Shown here: positions 18,027 to 27,187 of the stretch, piece after piece | Numbering within the stretch: the first letter of the stretch is position 1 | Layout of the letters: every line of letters begins with the position of its first letter | Source: Solimicrobium sp. | GTDB taxonomy: Bacteria > Pseudomonadota > Gammaproteobacteria > Burkholderiales > Burkholderiaceae_D | DNA length: 38,343 bases | Direction of reading: 5' to 3' | Assembly: GCA_021155915.1 (NCBI GenBank) | Contig: JAJNBE010000015.1 | Span: 1-38,343, forward strand | The notes under the pieces: generated by a model | The model's database searches: none | Told to the model about the DNA's origin: nothing | Seen by the model: the letters and a program-made list of their open reading frames with translations, nothing else | Program-made: the position numbers and the translations under genes

Positions 18027-19215
18027 TTGCGCAGTTATTGCTTGAATATCTCCTTTGAGAAGATCGTCCAGCTGTATTACACCGAAAACAGCCCGCAGAT
18101 CATCTATGGGTTGGAAAAATACCTGCTTGAGATGCGCGACGATTTGATTGAGCGCGCTCTACTCCATAATCCGCACTTAGCCAAAAGTCTGCAACACGCA
18201 CGGCAAGGCGGTAAGATGACCGATGTGGCGTTACGGATTTGGCGCAATGCTGCAGAGATCCCTCCCCTACTCCAAGATCAGATCAATCTCTTACGTTGTG
18301 GCTGAAACCAAAAACGGTTACGGCATTGCAGCAAGAAAAGCTGACGACGATTGCCGATCTGATGGGGCTTATCGAGCGGCGTGGTTCTGGTTGGTCGCCT
18401 GCGAGCACAGGTAGTAGTCCGCTGATTACAACACAATGCGCCGACGTTAGGCACTCTTGTACAGGACAACGGTGCGCCTTCCACTGCCCCAGCCCAGCTG
18501 GTACTATTAAGTCCCCAACAACCCACCACCTTTGCCCCACTTGGCGCCTTTACCACGTCTGTGCACTATGATGGGTCACTGGGAATTAACCGCGCTAGTC
18601 AGTTTTGCTTTATTCAAGCCAAAAATGATCTGGAGGCGATTGAGTTTTACTTATCTCGTTATACCGATCAACCGCGCACCTTGCGCGCGTACCGTAAGGA
18701 GTTAAAACAATTTCTGCTGTGGTCGATTGTTATACGGGGTAAGCCATTAAGCTCGTTATTAGTCGATGATTGTGAAGCGTATAAAACGTTTTTAACCTCC
18801 CCCTCTTCCGCTTTTACCGGATGCAAGGCCCCACGTTTTTCTCACCGCTGGAAGCCCTTTTCCGCTACACCGATGAGTGCAAAAAGTTAGAGGCATGCCA
18901 TGATTATTTTGCGCGTCACGTTTGATTATTTGGTTGGGATACGCTATCTGAGCGGTAACCCTTGGATTGCGGTTAAAGACCCATCAGTAAAGAAGAAAAT
19001 TAATGCTATCCAAATTCATAAAGCCCTCTCCTTCTCACTCTGGAACAAAGTAATCGCCGGTCTGGAACGCTGTGCCGCAGATTCCCGCGCGTCGGGCATG
19101 CAATGCCGTATTGGCTTAGCCGCCTGCTTACTCATGGGTGACTCGGGATTGCGCTGCGAAGAAGTGACGACCGTCAGGCGCCCTGAATTAATAAAAAGCA
19201 CCTTTGCTGAACAAG
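18027..19215 (+). pseudogene. DUF3701-type tyrosine integrase 1, heavily decayed
   Basis: Fragments in different frames follow the order of a Burkholderia-type integrase with an N-terminal DUF3701-like region. They are: 18027-18290 (IYGLEKYLLEMRDDLIERAL, WRNAAEIPP), 18260-18410 in another frame (LTLWLKPKTVTALQQEKL, ADLMGLIERRGSGW), 18561-18790 (core-binding domain, LRAYRKELKQFLLWSI), and 18900-19200 (catalytic domain, LMGDSGLRCEEV, which includes the first catalytic Arg). The later His and Tyr region is missing because a Tn3 transposase piece takes over near 19215-19230. At least three frame changes make it non-functional. Confidence 0.85.
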
Positions 19216-19227
19216 TTTATGAATGCC

Positions 19228-19827
19228 GTGTCACGCGATACGGTCGATATCGATTTAATACGATCACAAAGCAGGGGAATTTTGCGCATATTACTTTCGC
19301 TGCTTCTTCAAGAAAATTCTCAGAGCACCTTCGTTAGAAAATTAAATTCCTCAGCACGCTACAGCAATCTTAGAAAAGCGCTGGCTGAGTACAACATGAT
19401 TTTTAAAAGCAAGCACGTTTTAAATCTTATCGATAACATGCCATCGCGAAAAGCGATTCGAACAGCGCGAAACCGGACAGAGGCTTACCATCAGCTTCAA
19501 GGACTCATCAGAAAAATCTACCGCGGCGTATTCAAAGGCAAGAAGCGAGAAAACAATCAGGTCAGCGCACATGCGGTCAGATTGGTTGCGAATTCGGTCA
19601 TTGCGTATAACGCCATAATATTAAACATGGTCTACGAACGAATGATCAAGAATGTAGTTAGTCAGCCGATTATCGATGAATTCGCCAGAATCTCACCAAT
19701 CGCATGGTCACATATTGCATTTACGGGTAAGTACAATTTCAAAAGAAACAGTGGCGAAATTGATATGAATGCAATGGCCAATGCATTGGAAAAACACCTA
19801 AAACAGCATTTTTGGACGCCAACTTAA
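19228..19827 (+). pseudogene. C-terminal fragment of a Tn3-family transposase
   Basis: About 200 residues match the C-terminal DDE domain of Tn3 TnpA: IDLIRSQSRGILRILLSLL, STFVRKLNSSAR, NRTEAYHQLQGLIRKI, AVRLVANSVIAYNAIILN and ISPIAWSHIAFTGKYNF. The catalytic Glu of the NRTEAYHQL motif is present. The reading frame is open to a natural stop at 19827. The sequence AATTTGGGGGTTC at 19845-19857 followed by CACAGGACCC may be the Tn3 terminal repeat. The N-terminal and central parts are missing here; an N-terminal piece lies about 2.3 kb downstream. Confidence 0.85.
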
Positions 19828-19867
19828 CTCAGAACGCACAAATTTGGGGGTTCTTCCACAGGACCCG

Positions 19868-21052
19868 ATGATGACTGAAAAAAACTCTAATTCTCAAATC
19901 GTGGATCTGGCCAAACCGTTTGAAACTTTGCTGTCCGCTTCATCAGATGGCAGCAACGGTGCTACCGTCAACAAACCACAAATCGCCGCCAATACCGATG
20001 TCGATGCGATCAAAGCATGGCTGGCACGGTTTACCGATACCAAAACAACTTTTGATAACTATCGGAAGGAAGCCGAGCGCTTATTGTCATGGTCAACCAT
20101 TACGTTGCAAAAACCGCTTTCTTCTCTGACGCATAAAGATATGCTGCTTTATAGCCATTTTTAAAAGACCCACGACCGGCTTCACGCTGGACTATGCCAC
20201 GTGGACGGAAGGTGGGACGCTCCCATCCCGACTGGCGTCCCTTTGACGGACCGCTGAGCGCAGCAAGCCAACGCCAAGCAATCATTATTCTTAATACAAT
20301 GTTTTCCTGGTTGGTGAATGCAGGTTATTTAGCGGGCAACCCGCTTTCCCTGTCACGACAACGTAGCCGGAAAGCCAAACCGCGCATTACCCGTTATCTC
20401 GACGATACTTTTTGGGCTGAAGTAAAACTCAGCATTGATTTAATGCCTAAAGAAACGGATCGTGAGCGTGAACATTTCTTGAGATTGCGCTGGCTATTTT
20501 CTTTACTCTACCTATGCGGTTTGCGTATTTCCGAAGTGATCAACACGACGATGGGCGGATTTTTTCCGCGTCGTGATAAAGACGGTGAAGAGCGCTGGTG
20601 ATTAGAAGTGACGGGATAAGGCGATAAGACGCGACTAATTCCTGCCACCAATGAATTGATGGTGGAATTAACCCGCTATCGACGAGAAAAAGGATTGCCG
20701 CCATTACCAAACACGCCAGATACCTCTCCTCTTTTTATGGCAATTGCAGCCCTGATCGCACGGTGACACGTGGAGCACTTCACCTCATCATGAAATCTGT
20801 TTTTGAAAATACCGTAAAGCGTTTGAGGCTACGCGGCGATGCTTTTACAGCGCTAGCCTGTCAGGTAGAGCAAGCCTCTACGCATTGGTAAAGGCATACC
20901 GCCGGATCACACATGGCAAATAATGCCGTTGATTTACGTCACGTCCGTGACAACTTAGGCCATGAATCGATTAGTACAACGAAACGTTATCTTCACTCGT
21001 CTGACGATAGTCGGCATCAGGAAACGGAAGACAAACACAAGATTCATTGGTG
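19868..21052 (+). pseudogene. Tyrosine integrase 2, decayed
   Basis: The first frame begins MMTEKNSN (19868) and runs through a core-binding domain (AIKAWLARFTDTKTTFDNYR) to a stop at 20162. It resumes at 20194-20601 with the catalytic domain, including YLCGLRISEVINT (first catalytic Arg). After an in-frame stop the frame continues as a GDKTR-like stretch. Homology reappears at 20884-21052: RHTAGSHMANNAV, then LGHESISTTKRYLHS, which holds the C-terminal His-x-x-Arg and Tyr motifs. Several stops and frameshifts make it non-functional. The start lies directly after the possible Tn3 end. Confidence 0.85.
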
Positions 21053-21134
21053 AAATACTATTCATAAAACCTCAATTTGTTCAGATAGAATCACGCTGTG
21101 ATTATGTAAGTACCCTGGAAGCTAGGAGGAAAAC

Positions 21135-21177
21135 AAAAATCCCAAGCGACACTTGGTATTCGCATGGGATTTTTTTT
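21135..21177. terminator. Strong intrinsic terminator
   Basis: Arms AAAAATCCCA (21135-21144) and TGGGATTTTT (21165-21174) pair perfectly, with an inner GCGA/TCGC pairing, and a T-run follows on the plus strand. An A-run on the other side allows function in both directions. It follows the end of integrase remnant 2. Confidence 0.75.
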
Positions 21178-21284
21178 AGAATTTTGCTACCCTTGAGATT
21201 GACAAGAAATTGATAGCTCTTTAATTGATAGCTCTTTATATCATGACGTCAAAATACCAGTTATTTAACATTCGCAAGTGGCCT

Positions 21285-21731
21285 CTACCATACTTTCGAA
21301 AGTGCCACTAGCATTCCACTAAATTCCGAGTCATTCAGGTATCCGTTCTTATCTTGTATTTGCATTGGTAAGTACATGATTTCGAGAACTTGATGCCGGA
21401 ATTGTGGACTGATGGTGTTGATTGCGTTTCTCAACAGACAAAAATCAACGACCACTCCGTCGTGGACTTCCTTGTTTGGCGAGACTGCTTTGGCAAGCAA
21501 TAGAGGATCAAAAAATCGCGAACCGGATTGCTGCACTGCTTGATCGGAAACACTAAATGTACATCCATTGTTCAACGGATTACACCCAATCGCATTGACA
21601 GACGCATCACCATTCCAGGCAAAAGCAGTCGCTGAACTTAGTGCCAACGCAGATAAAACTACAGACTTACAAAGTGTTGATTTTGCTGCCGTTAATAAGT
21701 GAGTAGGCAAGCTTGTTTTATTTTGTGTCAT
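21285..21731 (-). CDS. Small exported protein of unknown function
   Basis: A 148-residue protein with an N-terminal Sec signal peptide: basic residues, then VVLSALALSSATAFA, with a likely cut after AFA at residue 38. The mature part has cysteines at about residues 50, 57 and 98. The stretch IQDKNGYLNDSEF near residue 135 resembles an EF-hand loop with D, N, G, L and E at five expected positions but without the first Asp. I do not recognise the family. An AGGA site is upstream of the ATG. It stands alone between mobile-element remnants. A periplasmic or secreted place is inferred from the signal peptide. Confidence 0.7.
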   Translation of the reverse strand: MTQNKTSLPTHLLTAAKSTLCKSVVLSALALSSATAFAWNGDASVNAIGCNPLNNGCTFSVSDQAVQQSGSRFFDPLLLAKAVSPNKEVHDGVVVDFCLLRNAINTISPQFRHQVLEIMYLPMQIQDKNGYLNDSEFSGMLVALSKVW

Positions 21732-22165
21732 AAAAAATCCTAGGGTGAATTGAAAAAATTAAGTTTCTGAAGGATACGTGACTTTAGCTATTGACGATAA
21801 AAGCAAACTTATTCACTACCCTGAGGCTAATATTAATTTAAACATCCGGTAGGCGCTATTAGTGATAATACGTATAGTCCGATTGTATCCGTTCGATTGT
21901 ATCCACTATTGTTGAGATTTCTGGTGAGATTGTCATTGCGAACGTTTGAGCCTGATTTATTCGGTTGAGCTCCTTATACACTGGATCGAACTACTGTTTA
22001 CAAAAAATGTTGGCAGTTCTGAACTTCCACTTCCGTCATATGGGCATGTCAAAACTGATTTCTTTTTTCGAACTTATTAACCCAAAGTTACTTTTGATTG
22101 TGCAATAGCTTTGAGAACCTTAGCTCAAGAAAAAGGTTTTTGCACTCGTTCAACATTTTTTACGC
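21732..22165. other. Intergenic region, no gene seen
   Basis: About 430 bp. It contains the 11-base direct repeat CGATTGTATCC twice near 21879-21905 but no convincing reading frame. The 3' part runs into a Tn3 transposase remnant. Confidence 0.4.
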
Positions 22166-22989
22166 ATGATACCCAATTCTCGCCGCTTATCTATTTTAAT
22201 GAAACAAGAAATCGATGATCTGCATGGTTTATCCCGTTTTACGGAAAGTGACCGTTGTTTCTTTTTTGATCTGAATCCAGCGGAAACTAATGCGGTGGAT
22301 CGCGTACATACCTCCTCTGTGGCAATCCATCTCATTCTTCAAATCGGCTATTTTAAAGCTAAACACCAATTTTTTACTTGCCAGTACGAAAAGATATCTG
22401 AAGACCTGCAATACATCCACCAGCGTTATTTTCCAGAACGGAAATGACCAAAATCAGCAAGCTATCTAAACCAACACGATTAGAGCAGCAACAAACGATC
22501 CTTAAATTATTCAGCTACCGTATCTGCAATAACTCCATCAGGCCAGAACTTGAAAAAAAGGCTCAACGTCTGGCAATACTGTCCTCTCAACCCATGTTTA
22601 TTTTTCGGGAGATTATGCAGTATCTGGAAAATGAACGCCTTGTTGCGCCTGGCTATACTTACTTGCAGGACATGGTTGGAAGCGTTGTTGGTGGTGAGCG
22701 CCGTCGCATTACTCATTTTCTTAGTAAAGGATTGACTTCAGAAATTGAAAAGCAGTTGGAAAGCCTGATTCAGGCTGATGACGCTATGTACAGTATCAGT
22801 GTGTTCAAACATGAACCACGCGATTTCAGCTACGGTGAATTGCGTAAAGAAGTGGCCAAGCGCAAGTTCTTCCAACCCTTGTATGTCTTCGGTCAGACAT
22901 TTTTGGCATCAGCTGGAATCTCCAGCGAAAACATTAAATATTACGCATCGTTGGTTCAGTTCTACACGGTGTTCTCTTCGGTAGCATAA
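22166..22989 (+). pseudogene. N-terminal (DUF4158) fragment of a Tn3-family transposase
   Basis: Residues from 22166 (LSRFTESDRCFFFDL, ILQIGYFKAKHQFF) match the DUF4158 N-terminal domain of Tn3 transposases. A frameshift at about 22444 leads to the second frame, which continues the domain (QQTILKLFSYRICN, FIFREIMQYLENERLVAPGY, LQDMVGSVVGGERRRI and KYYASLVQFYTVF). Homology stops near 22970, where the truncated F-box gene on the other strand begins. The catalytic half is absent. It is on the same strand as the C-terminal piece at 19228-19827 but downstream of it, so the order is permuted. Confidence 0.85.
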
Positions 22990-23363
22990 GAAACTCGGAG
23001 ATCAAGGTTTCTTATTTTGCTCAAGACAGCGATAACTTCCGCTGTCAATATTTTAGGCGCTCGTATACTGGTAGTGTAATCAGACATTCCCCTCGACATG
23101 ACTTCATTAAGCTTTCGGTTGGTCTGGCCAAGACGCAGAAAGTCCCGGATTTCCAAGTACTTGCCAATTTTCACTTGAATTTCTGGGATAGTTCCTAGAA
23201 GAGATGCCGGACTTTCTATGGCAGAATTGCATTCAAGTTCTGATACGGCTGGTAAATCACCGTCTGGCTGGTGTGATGAGTTTTCCAACTTATTGGTTGA
23301 GACAGAGTTATTTGCTGTTGTTGGAACAAAAGAATGAAGTCGTTGGTTTCCTATAATTTCCAT
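22962..23363 (-). pseudogene. F-box-like protein, truncated by a Tn3 fragment
   Basis: From the ATG at 23363 the protein is 133 residues. Residues about 58-92 form a good F-box: LGTIPEIQVKIGKYLEI, then RDFLRLGQTNRKLNEVM. After that, LSKIRNLDLRVSY looks like the start of a leucine-rich repeat, but the frame ends within about ten residues, where the opposite strand carries the Tn3 fragment. The gene probably encoded an F-box plus LRR protein like the one at 31463-32500 and lost its 3' part at the junction near 22970. An upstream ATG at 23405 is possible. A short F-box-only protein could still act, but this is speculative. Confidence 0.65.
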
Positions 23364-23640
23364 TCGCTTTTTTACCTTTACTTTAGTGTGTGGCGGACGA
23401 ACCATGGCAATCTGATTTAGGCTGTTAATACTATTCTGACGTTGTTATCAGGTCAAACTGATTCATATAAATTCTTCATTTAACTTGTTCCGTGCTCGGT
23501 ATTCTCCAATTCAGGTTGCATAGCGACAAGGTTTTCCGCCTATATTTGAAGGCGATGAGTGGATATTTCGGGGAGCACTGGGGCGGCTGTAGCAAAACAT
23601 GTGTTCTACCACAGCCCTAGCGTGCAGTCCCATTTCATTA

Positions 23641-23662
23641 AAGTTATACTCAGGTATAACTT
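23641..23662. promoter_or_regulatory. Palindromic operator of the toxin-antitoxin operon
   Basis: Perfect 9-bp arms AAGTTATAC (23641-23649) and GTATAACTT (23654-23662) are separated by TCAG. It lies 20 bp upstream of the antitoxin ATG (23682), whose GGAG ribosome site is at 23671. Autoregulation by the antitoxin is the likely role. Confidence 0.7.
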
Positions 23663-23681
23663 AATTTATTGGAGTTGCAAT

Positions 23682-23934
23682 ATGCACCCAACCAACCTGC
23701 GCAAAGTTGGCGGTTCGGTCATGCTGGCCGTCCCACCAGCCTTCCTCGATCAACTGCACTTGCAACCTGGCGCGTCAGTCGGTCTGTCGGTTGTTCACGG
23801 ATGCCTAGTGGTAAATCCAAAGCCACGGCCTCGCTACACGCTCCGAGTTGCTGGCCGCATCAGACTATTCGCATCCACAGCCAACTGAGGACCGTGAATG
23901 GGTCGATGCGCCCACGGTCGGTGGTGAGCTGTGA
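23682..23934 (+). pseudogene. MazE/ChpS-like antitoxin with a frameshift
   Basis: The N-terminal half is a typical SpoVT/AbrB-type DNA-binding domain: NLRKVGGSVMLAVPPAFLDQ, then LQPGASVGLSVVHGCLVV. After RYTL near 23840 the frame runs into unrelated sequence and stops at 23888. Shifting by one base restores a plausible antitoxin tail: SELLAASDYSHPQPTED, then REWVDAPTVGGEL, with a TGA at 23932 overlapping the toxin start. The tail is the part that usually wraps around the toxin. The ATG has a good GGAG site. It is therefore a recent frameshift, a programmed shift, or a sequencing error. Confidence 0.75.
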
Positions 23935-24257
23935 AGCGAGGCGACATTTTCCTTGTGTCGCTGGACGCGACAGCAAAACATGAGCAAAGCGGCAGCCGCC
24001 CAGTCCTGGTTCTGTCGCCCGCAGAATTTAATGAAGCGACTAAGCTGCCGGTGATCCTGCCGATTACCAACGGCAGCGAGTTCGCGCGCCGCCTGGGCTT
24101 TGCAGTGCACATCACTGGCATCAAGATCACCGGCGTCGTGCGTTGCGATCAGCCACGTGTGATCGACTTAGCCGCCCGGCACGCCCGCAAAATCGATATG
24201 CTGCCCGAATCCATTATGGAAGAAGTGCTGGCGAAGGTCGCCACGCTGTTCGAGTAA
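23931..24257 (+). CDS. MazF/PemK-family (ChpB-like) endoribonuclease toxin
   Basis: A 108-residue protein starting with GTG, overlapping the antitoxin TGA. Family features are KRGDIFLVSLDATAKHEQ, SRPVLVLSPAEFNE, the ILPITNGSEFARRLGF strand pair, and VVRCDQPRVIDLAARHARKI. These match ChpB-type members of the MazF/PemK family, which cut mRNA at short sequences. The conserved Arg after KHEQSGS and the Thr of PITNG are kept, so the enzyme should be active if made. Translation is probably coupled to the antitoxin, whose frame is broken upstream, which may keep expression low. The GC content is higher than in the effector genes, suggesting a different origin. Confidence 0.87.
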   Translation: MKRGDIFLVSLDATAKHEQSGSRPVLVLSPAEFNEATKLPVILPITNGSEFARRLGFAVHITGIKITGVVRCDQPRVIDLAARHARKIDMLPESIMEEVLAKVATLFE

Positions 24258-24366
24258 GCGAATCAGTATGAATAAATTATCCGATGGGCAGCGAAACTGG
24301 CGCGTAGAGCTAGCCAGCCGGCAGCGCAAAATCGTTGATTTTCAACTACGCGAAACAGGAAAAATA

Positions 24367-24471
24367 ATGAAAATAATTGCCATTCTGGCGTCTGCAAGTA
24401 TTGCTGCCTGCCTCGCAGGTTGTGTCATCAATGCACTTTCAGTAACCACCGCTTCGCGTTCCGTTAGATGA
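24367..24471 (+). pseudogene. Lipoprotein signal-peptide fragment
   Basis: The ATG at 24367, after an AGGAAAA site, starts MKIIAILASASIAACLAGC, a signal peptide with a lipobox. After the Cys the sequence is antisense to a relaxase remnant (24415 onward), so the mature protein was lost at a junction. The original identity cannot be told. Confidence 0.5.
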
Positions 24472-25515
24472 TTAATCGCGTACTGAACCACTGCCTGCGC
24501 GGGCGTAATGCCAGCCGGTAGTATTTGGTCCTTGTTGCCCCCGCTGCGGGTATCACTGAGGTCCTACCTGTCCGTATTTTTGGTAACGCCGGTGCTGTCA
24601 CTGCTTGCATAGTCACGGCCATCCAAACACGATCGCGCACCGTAATCAGTGTTTAGCGCAAGACTTTTTGCCACCCAATATTGTTTAACGATATCGCGGT
24701 CGCGTTCATCTTTGCGCGGTCGGGTTGTCAGTGAAATGATCTTCTTCTCTAACGTGGTCGCTGTGCCACGCGTCTTACCTTCGTTAGCCAGTGCTTCCTC
24801 AATGACTTTACTACGTCCTGAAAATGCCTCAATCTGGTCCCGAGAAATATGCGCCAACTCAAAATTACCCTTATCATCTACCAGCCGGATATCGTAACCA
24901 ATAACTTGTAATTCTTTGGCCAGCTCCGCTTTATAAATGGCTTCAATCTGATGCTGAACCCGGAAAATATCTTCATTCGATATTGCCCGCCACGCCCCGT
25001 CTGTGCGCTGCGTCATATTCAGAACAACGGCATGGGTGTGAAGTGGGGGATCTTTGGCGCGGCTCATCTCATGACGAAATTTACCCATCATTATATTGGC
25101 AGTCTGCTCACGTGTACTTTTCCCCTGAATTTTTTTACGCGTCTCCGCGAGCTTTTCCACCTGCTCCATGGCACAGTGCACCGCCTTATCGTGCGCCCTG
25201 GTCACAGCGAGGTCACCGGCAACCAGCGCCTGCATGGAAACCGATTTAGGTGCTGAAAACGTGAGATCTAATCCCATCCGTTTCATTTTGTCGTCGGGAT
25301 TAAACGTGGTCTGTATGTGTTTACCGTTGGGTAGCTGACCGTTAAACAATCGTGACAGCTGACCTTGTTCCACTGAGCCGGTCAATCGCGACAGGGCCGC
25401 ACCCTTCTCTTGCCATTCGCCCGGATTCTCTTTGCCATAGTAATCGTCTGCCGCAGAAAAATAATGCGCGGCGGCATATTGATTGTTACCCCGTCTATGC
25501 GTTGTCCAATCATGA
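24415..25515 (-). pseudogene. MobF (TrwC/TraI-type) conjugative relaxase, truncated
   Basis: Reading from about 25515, the sequence gives NNQYAAAHYFSAADDYYGKE, then RLFNGQLPNGKHIQTTFNP, FSAPKSVSMQALVAGDLAVT, and the metal-binding pair LHTHAVVLN of the relaxase active site. A TAG at 24564-24566 interrupts the frame, but homology continues in the same frame afterwards (ITPAQAVVQYAINHLTERE) to about 24415. The extreme N-terminus with the catalytic tyrosines and the whole helicase part are missing. The upstream end coincides with the 3' end of the rhuM-like gene, and the downstream end with a lipoprotein fragment. It marks a former conjugative plasmid or integrative element. Confidence 0.87.
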
Positions 25516-25519
25516 TTAT

Positions 25520-26500
25520 TTACCGTAACCCCGCCAACATGTTTTCAATCAGGCGAATCATTGTTTCTTTTTGTGCCGGAGCAGATTCGGCGATCAGCAA
25601 CGCCAATGCGGCAAGGCCAATGTCGTTGATGACAGGCTGACCGTCCCTCATCAATGTGTCGTTGCGATTTAGAAAATCGACGAACAGGAAAGCGCCGGTA
25701 CGCTTATTACCATCGGCTAGCGGATGGTTCTTGATAACGAAATACAAGAGATGCGCTGCCTTCTTTTCAATGGTCGGATAAGCCGGTTCGCCGAATACCG
25801 ATTGGTCGAGGTTGCCGAGAAGTGCTGCTAGCGCATCACTGCGTTCAAGTCCAAAAAGATCACTCGCCTCGCTACGGGACATTAAATCGGCTTTCAGAAC
25901 CGCAATGGATTGCCTTACCTCTGAGATAGACGGCATTACGCCACCCGCTGTTCCGGTTGGGTCGGTTAGCAAGCCTTCATCATAGCGTTGCAGCAATAAA
26001 AAAGTTTGAGTATAACGACTGATAATCTCCACTAATCCTCGCCCGGTTTCGGCAACCAACTCAGGGGATTGTGCGGTCTTTCTAATCAGCGCCATAGCCG
26101 CTTCTAGCTCGGCAGCGTTGTGTTCGAATCTGGTACGTTCGAGTGTCCATCCTTGCATCAAATGATCGCGTAGAATGCCGGTTGCCCATTGGCGAAATTG
26201 TGTTCCGCGTTTGGAGTTGACGCGGTATCCGACAGAAATGATGGCATCAAGGTTGTAATGTTTTGTCTTTCGGGAAACAGAACGCTGCCCCTCTTGTTGA
26301 ACTACCGAGAAATCCTCGGCAGTTGCTGTTTCCAGTAACTCACCGCTAGCATAAATATTTTTAAGGTGCAAACCGATGTTATCTGTTGAGGTCTCCAACA
26401 TATCCGAGAGTTGCCTTTGAGTAAGCCAAATGGTGTTTCCTTCGAGCCTTACTGATACTTGAGATCCGTCGTTCGGTTGATAAATGATAAGTTGACCCAT
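25520..26500 (-). CDS. rhuM: RhuM-family protein with C-terminal Fic/Doc domain
   Basis: A 326-residue protein. The N-terminal two thirds match the RhuM virulence family (WLTQRQLSDMLETSTDNIGL, HLKNIYASGEL, HYNLDAIISVGYRVNSKRGT, FRQWATGILRDHL). Residues about 259-268 hold HPLADGNKRT, a Fic/Doc motif close to the HPFxxGNKR form, so this is the fused RhuM-Fic type. Fic proteins transfer AMP or phosphate to target proteins; the target here is unknown. A helical C-terminus (ENMLAGLR) ends in a stop directly before the relaxase remnant. The frame is complete, unlike its neighbours. A role as a toxin or in phage defence is possible. Confidence 0.87.
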   Translation of the reverse strand: MGQLIIYQPNDGSQVSVRLEGNTIWLTQRQLSDMLETSTDNIGLHLKNIYASGELLETATAEDFSVVQQEGQRSVSRKTKHYNLDAIISVGYRVNSKRGTQFRQWATGILRDHLMQGWTLERTRFEHNAAELEAAMALIRKTAQSPELVAETGRGLVEIISRYTQTFLLLQRYDEGLLTDPTGTAGGVMPSISEVRQSIAVLKADLMSRSEASDLFGLERSDALAALLGNLDQSVFGEPAYPTIEKKAAHLLYFVIKNHPLADGNKRTGAFLFVDFLNRNDTLMRDGQPVINDIGLAALALLIAESAPAQKETMIRLIENMLAGLR

Positions 26501-26698
26501 AACATTGCCTTCTTTTCTAAAACTGTCAGGAAAGACTCAATTACCTTTTAAATTATGTCAATTAATTAAGATTTAAACTCTATCCTGACGTTATTTGCCT
26601 ACAGAATCTGACATCAGAATAGGGTACGGTTTAAATCGAGATTAGTAATGGCAAAAGCCCCACATGTTCTGCCGATGCTACAGTGATCCAATTTTGAA

Positions 26699-27079
26699 TC
26701 ATAGTACAGACAACGCAAAAACGCGCAGGCGATGGCCATCTGGATCGGAAGCAACAAATGTGCAACCAAAATTCATCTCAGTCGGAGCTTGAATAATAAC
26801 CAATCCGCGCTTTACCCAATCTGCGTATAAGGTACGAACAGTATCGTTGCTGTCGACGGAGAGCGCTAGTTCCCCTCCACCACCGGTCGCTGTGGCTACC
26901 GGTTCTACGGTATGTTTCGACCATAATGCAAGCATAACATCTGAATTCAGGGAAAACTTGACAAAAGTGGATGAGAACTCAAGGGGTGTTTTTCCCAGCA
27001 AATCAGCGTAAAAAATGCTGCTGGCTATCGGGTTATCAACATACAAAATAACGTAAGTTATGTAATTTAGGTCAGTCAT
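26699..27079 (-). CDS. VOC-family (glyoxalase/bleomycin-resistance-like) protein
   Basis: A 126-residue single-domain VOC protein. It begins NYITYVILYVDNPIASSIFY and continues ADLLGKTPLEFSSTFVKF, with the second half carrying GCTFVASDPDGHRLRVFAL. In VOC proteins this fold binds metal or hydrophobic drugs; the substrate is unknown. An AAAGGAG site precedes the ATG. The WYL-type regulator gene ends 108 bp upstream on the same strand, and the gap contains a palindrome similar to the one before that regulator, so the pair is likely one regulatory unit. The alternative is a lyase or a small-molecule-binding protein. Confidence 0.85.
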   Translation of the reverse strand: MTDLNYITYVILYVDNPIASSIFYADLLGKTPLEFSSTFVKFSLNSDVMLALWSKHTVEPVATATGGGGELALSVDSNDTVRTLYADWVKRGLVIIQAPTEMNFGCTFVASDPDGHRLRVFALSVL

Positions 27080-27112
27080 ATCCGTGCTCCTTTTCAGTAA
27101 TTGATGTGGTGA

Positions 27113-27137
27113 TTAAGCAAAATAAATTTTTGCTTAA
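27113..27137. repeat. 10-bp perfect inverted repeat
   Basis: Arms TTAAGCAAAA and TTTTGCTTAA surround TAAAT between the regulator and the VOC gene. It is AT-rich without a clear T-run on the far side, so it is not a convincing terminator. Confidence 0.45.
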
Positions 27138-27160
27138 CTCAATCAGCTTAAAGTGTGCCG

Positions 27161-27177
27161 CTGACAGTTTCTGTCAG
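27161..27177. promoter_or_regulatory. Candidate operator upstream of the VOC gene
   Basis: CTGACAG-TTT-CTGTCAG is a perfect 7-3-7 palindrome 82 bp upstream of the VOC start. It has the same layout as the palindrome upstream of the WYL regulator (27921-27937). TGACA-type palindromes are common for WYL repressors. Confidence 0.55.
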
Positions 27178-27187
27178 TAGTAATTAT

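Noticed and set aside
27113..27137. Intrinsic terminator after the WYL regulator
   Set aside because: The stem is AT-rich and no T-run follows on the relevant strand.
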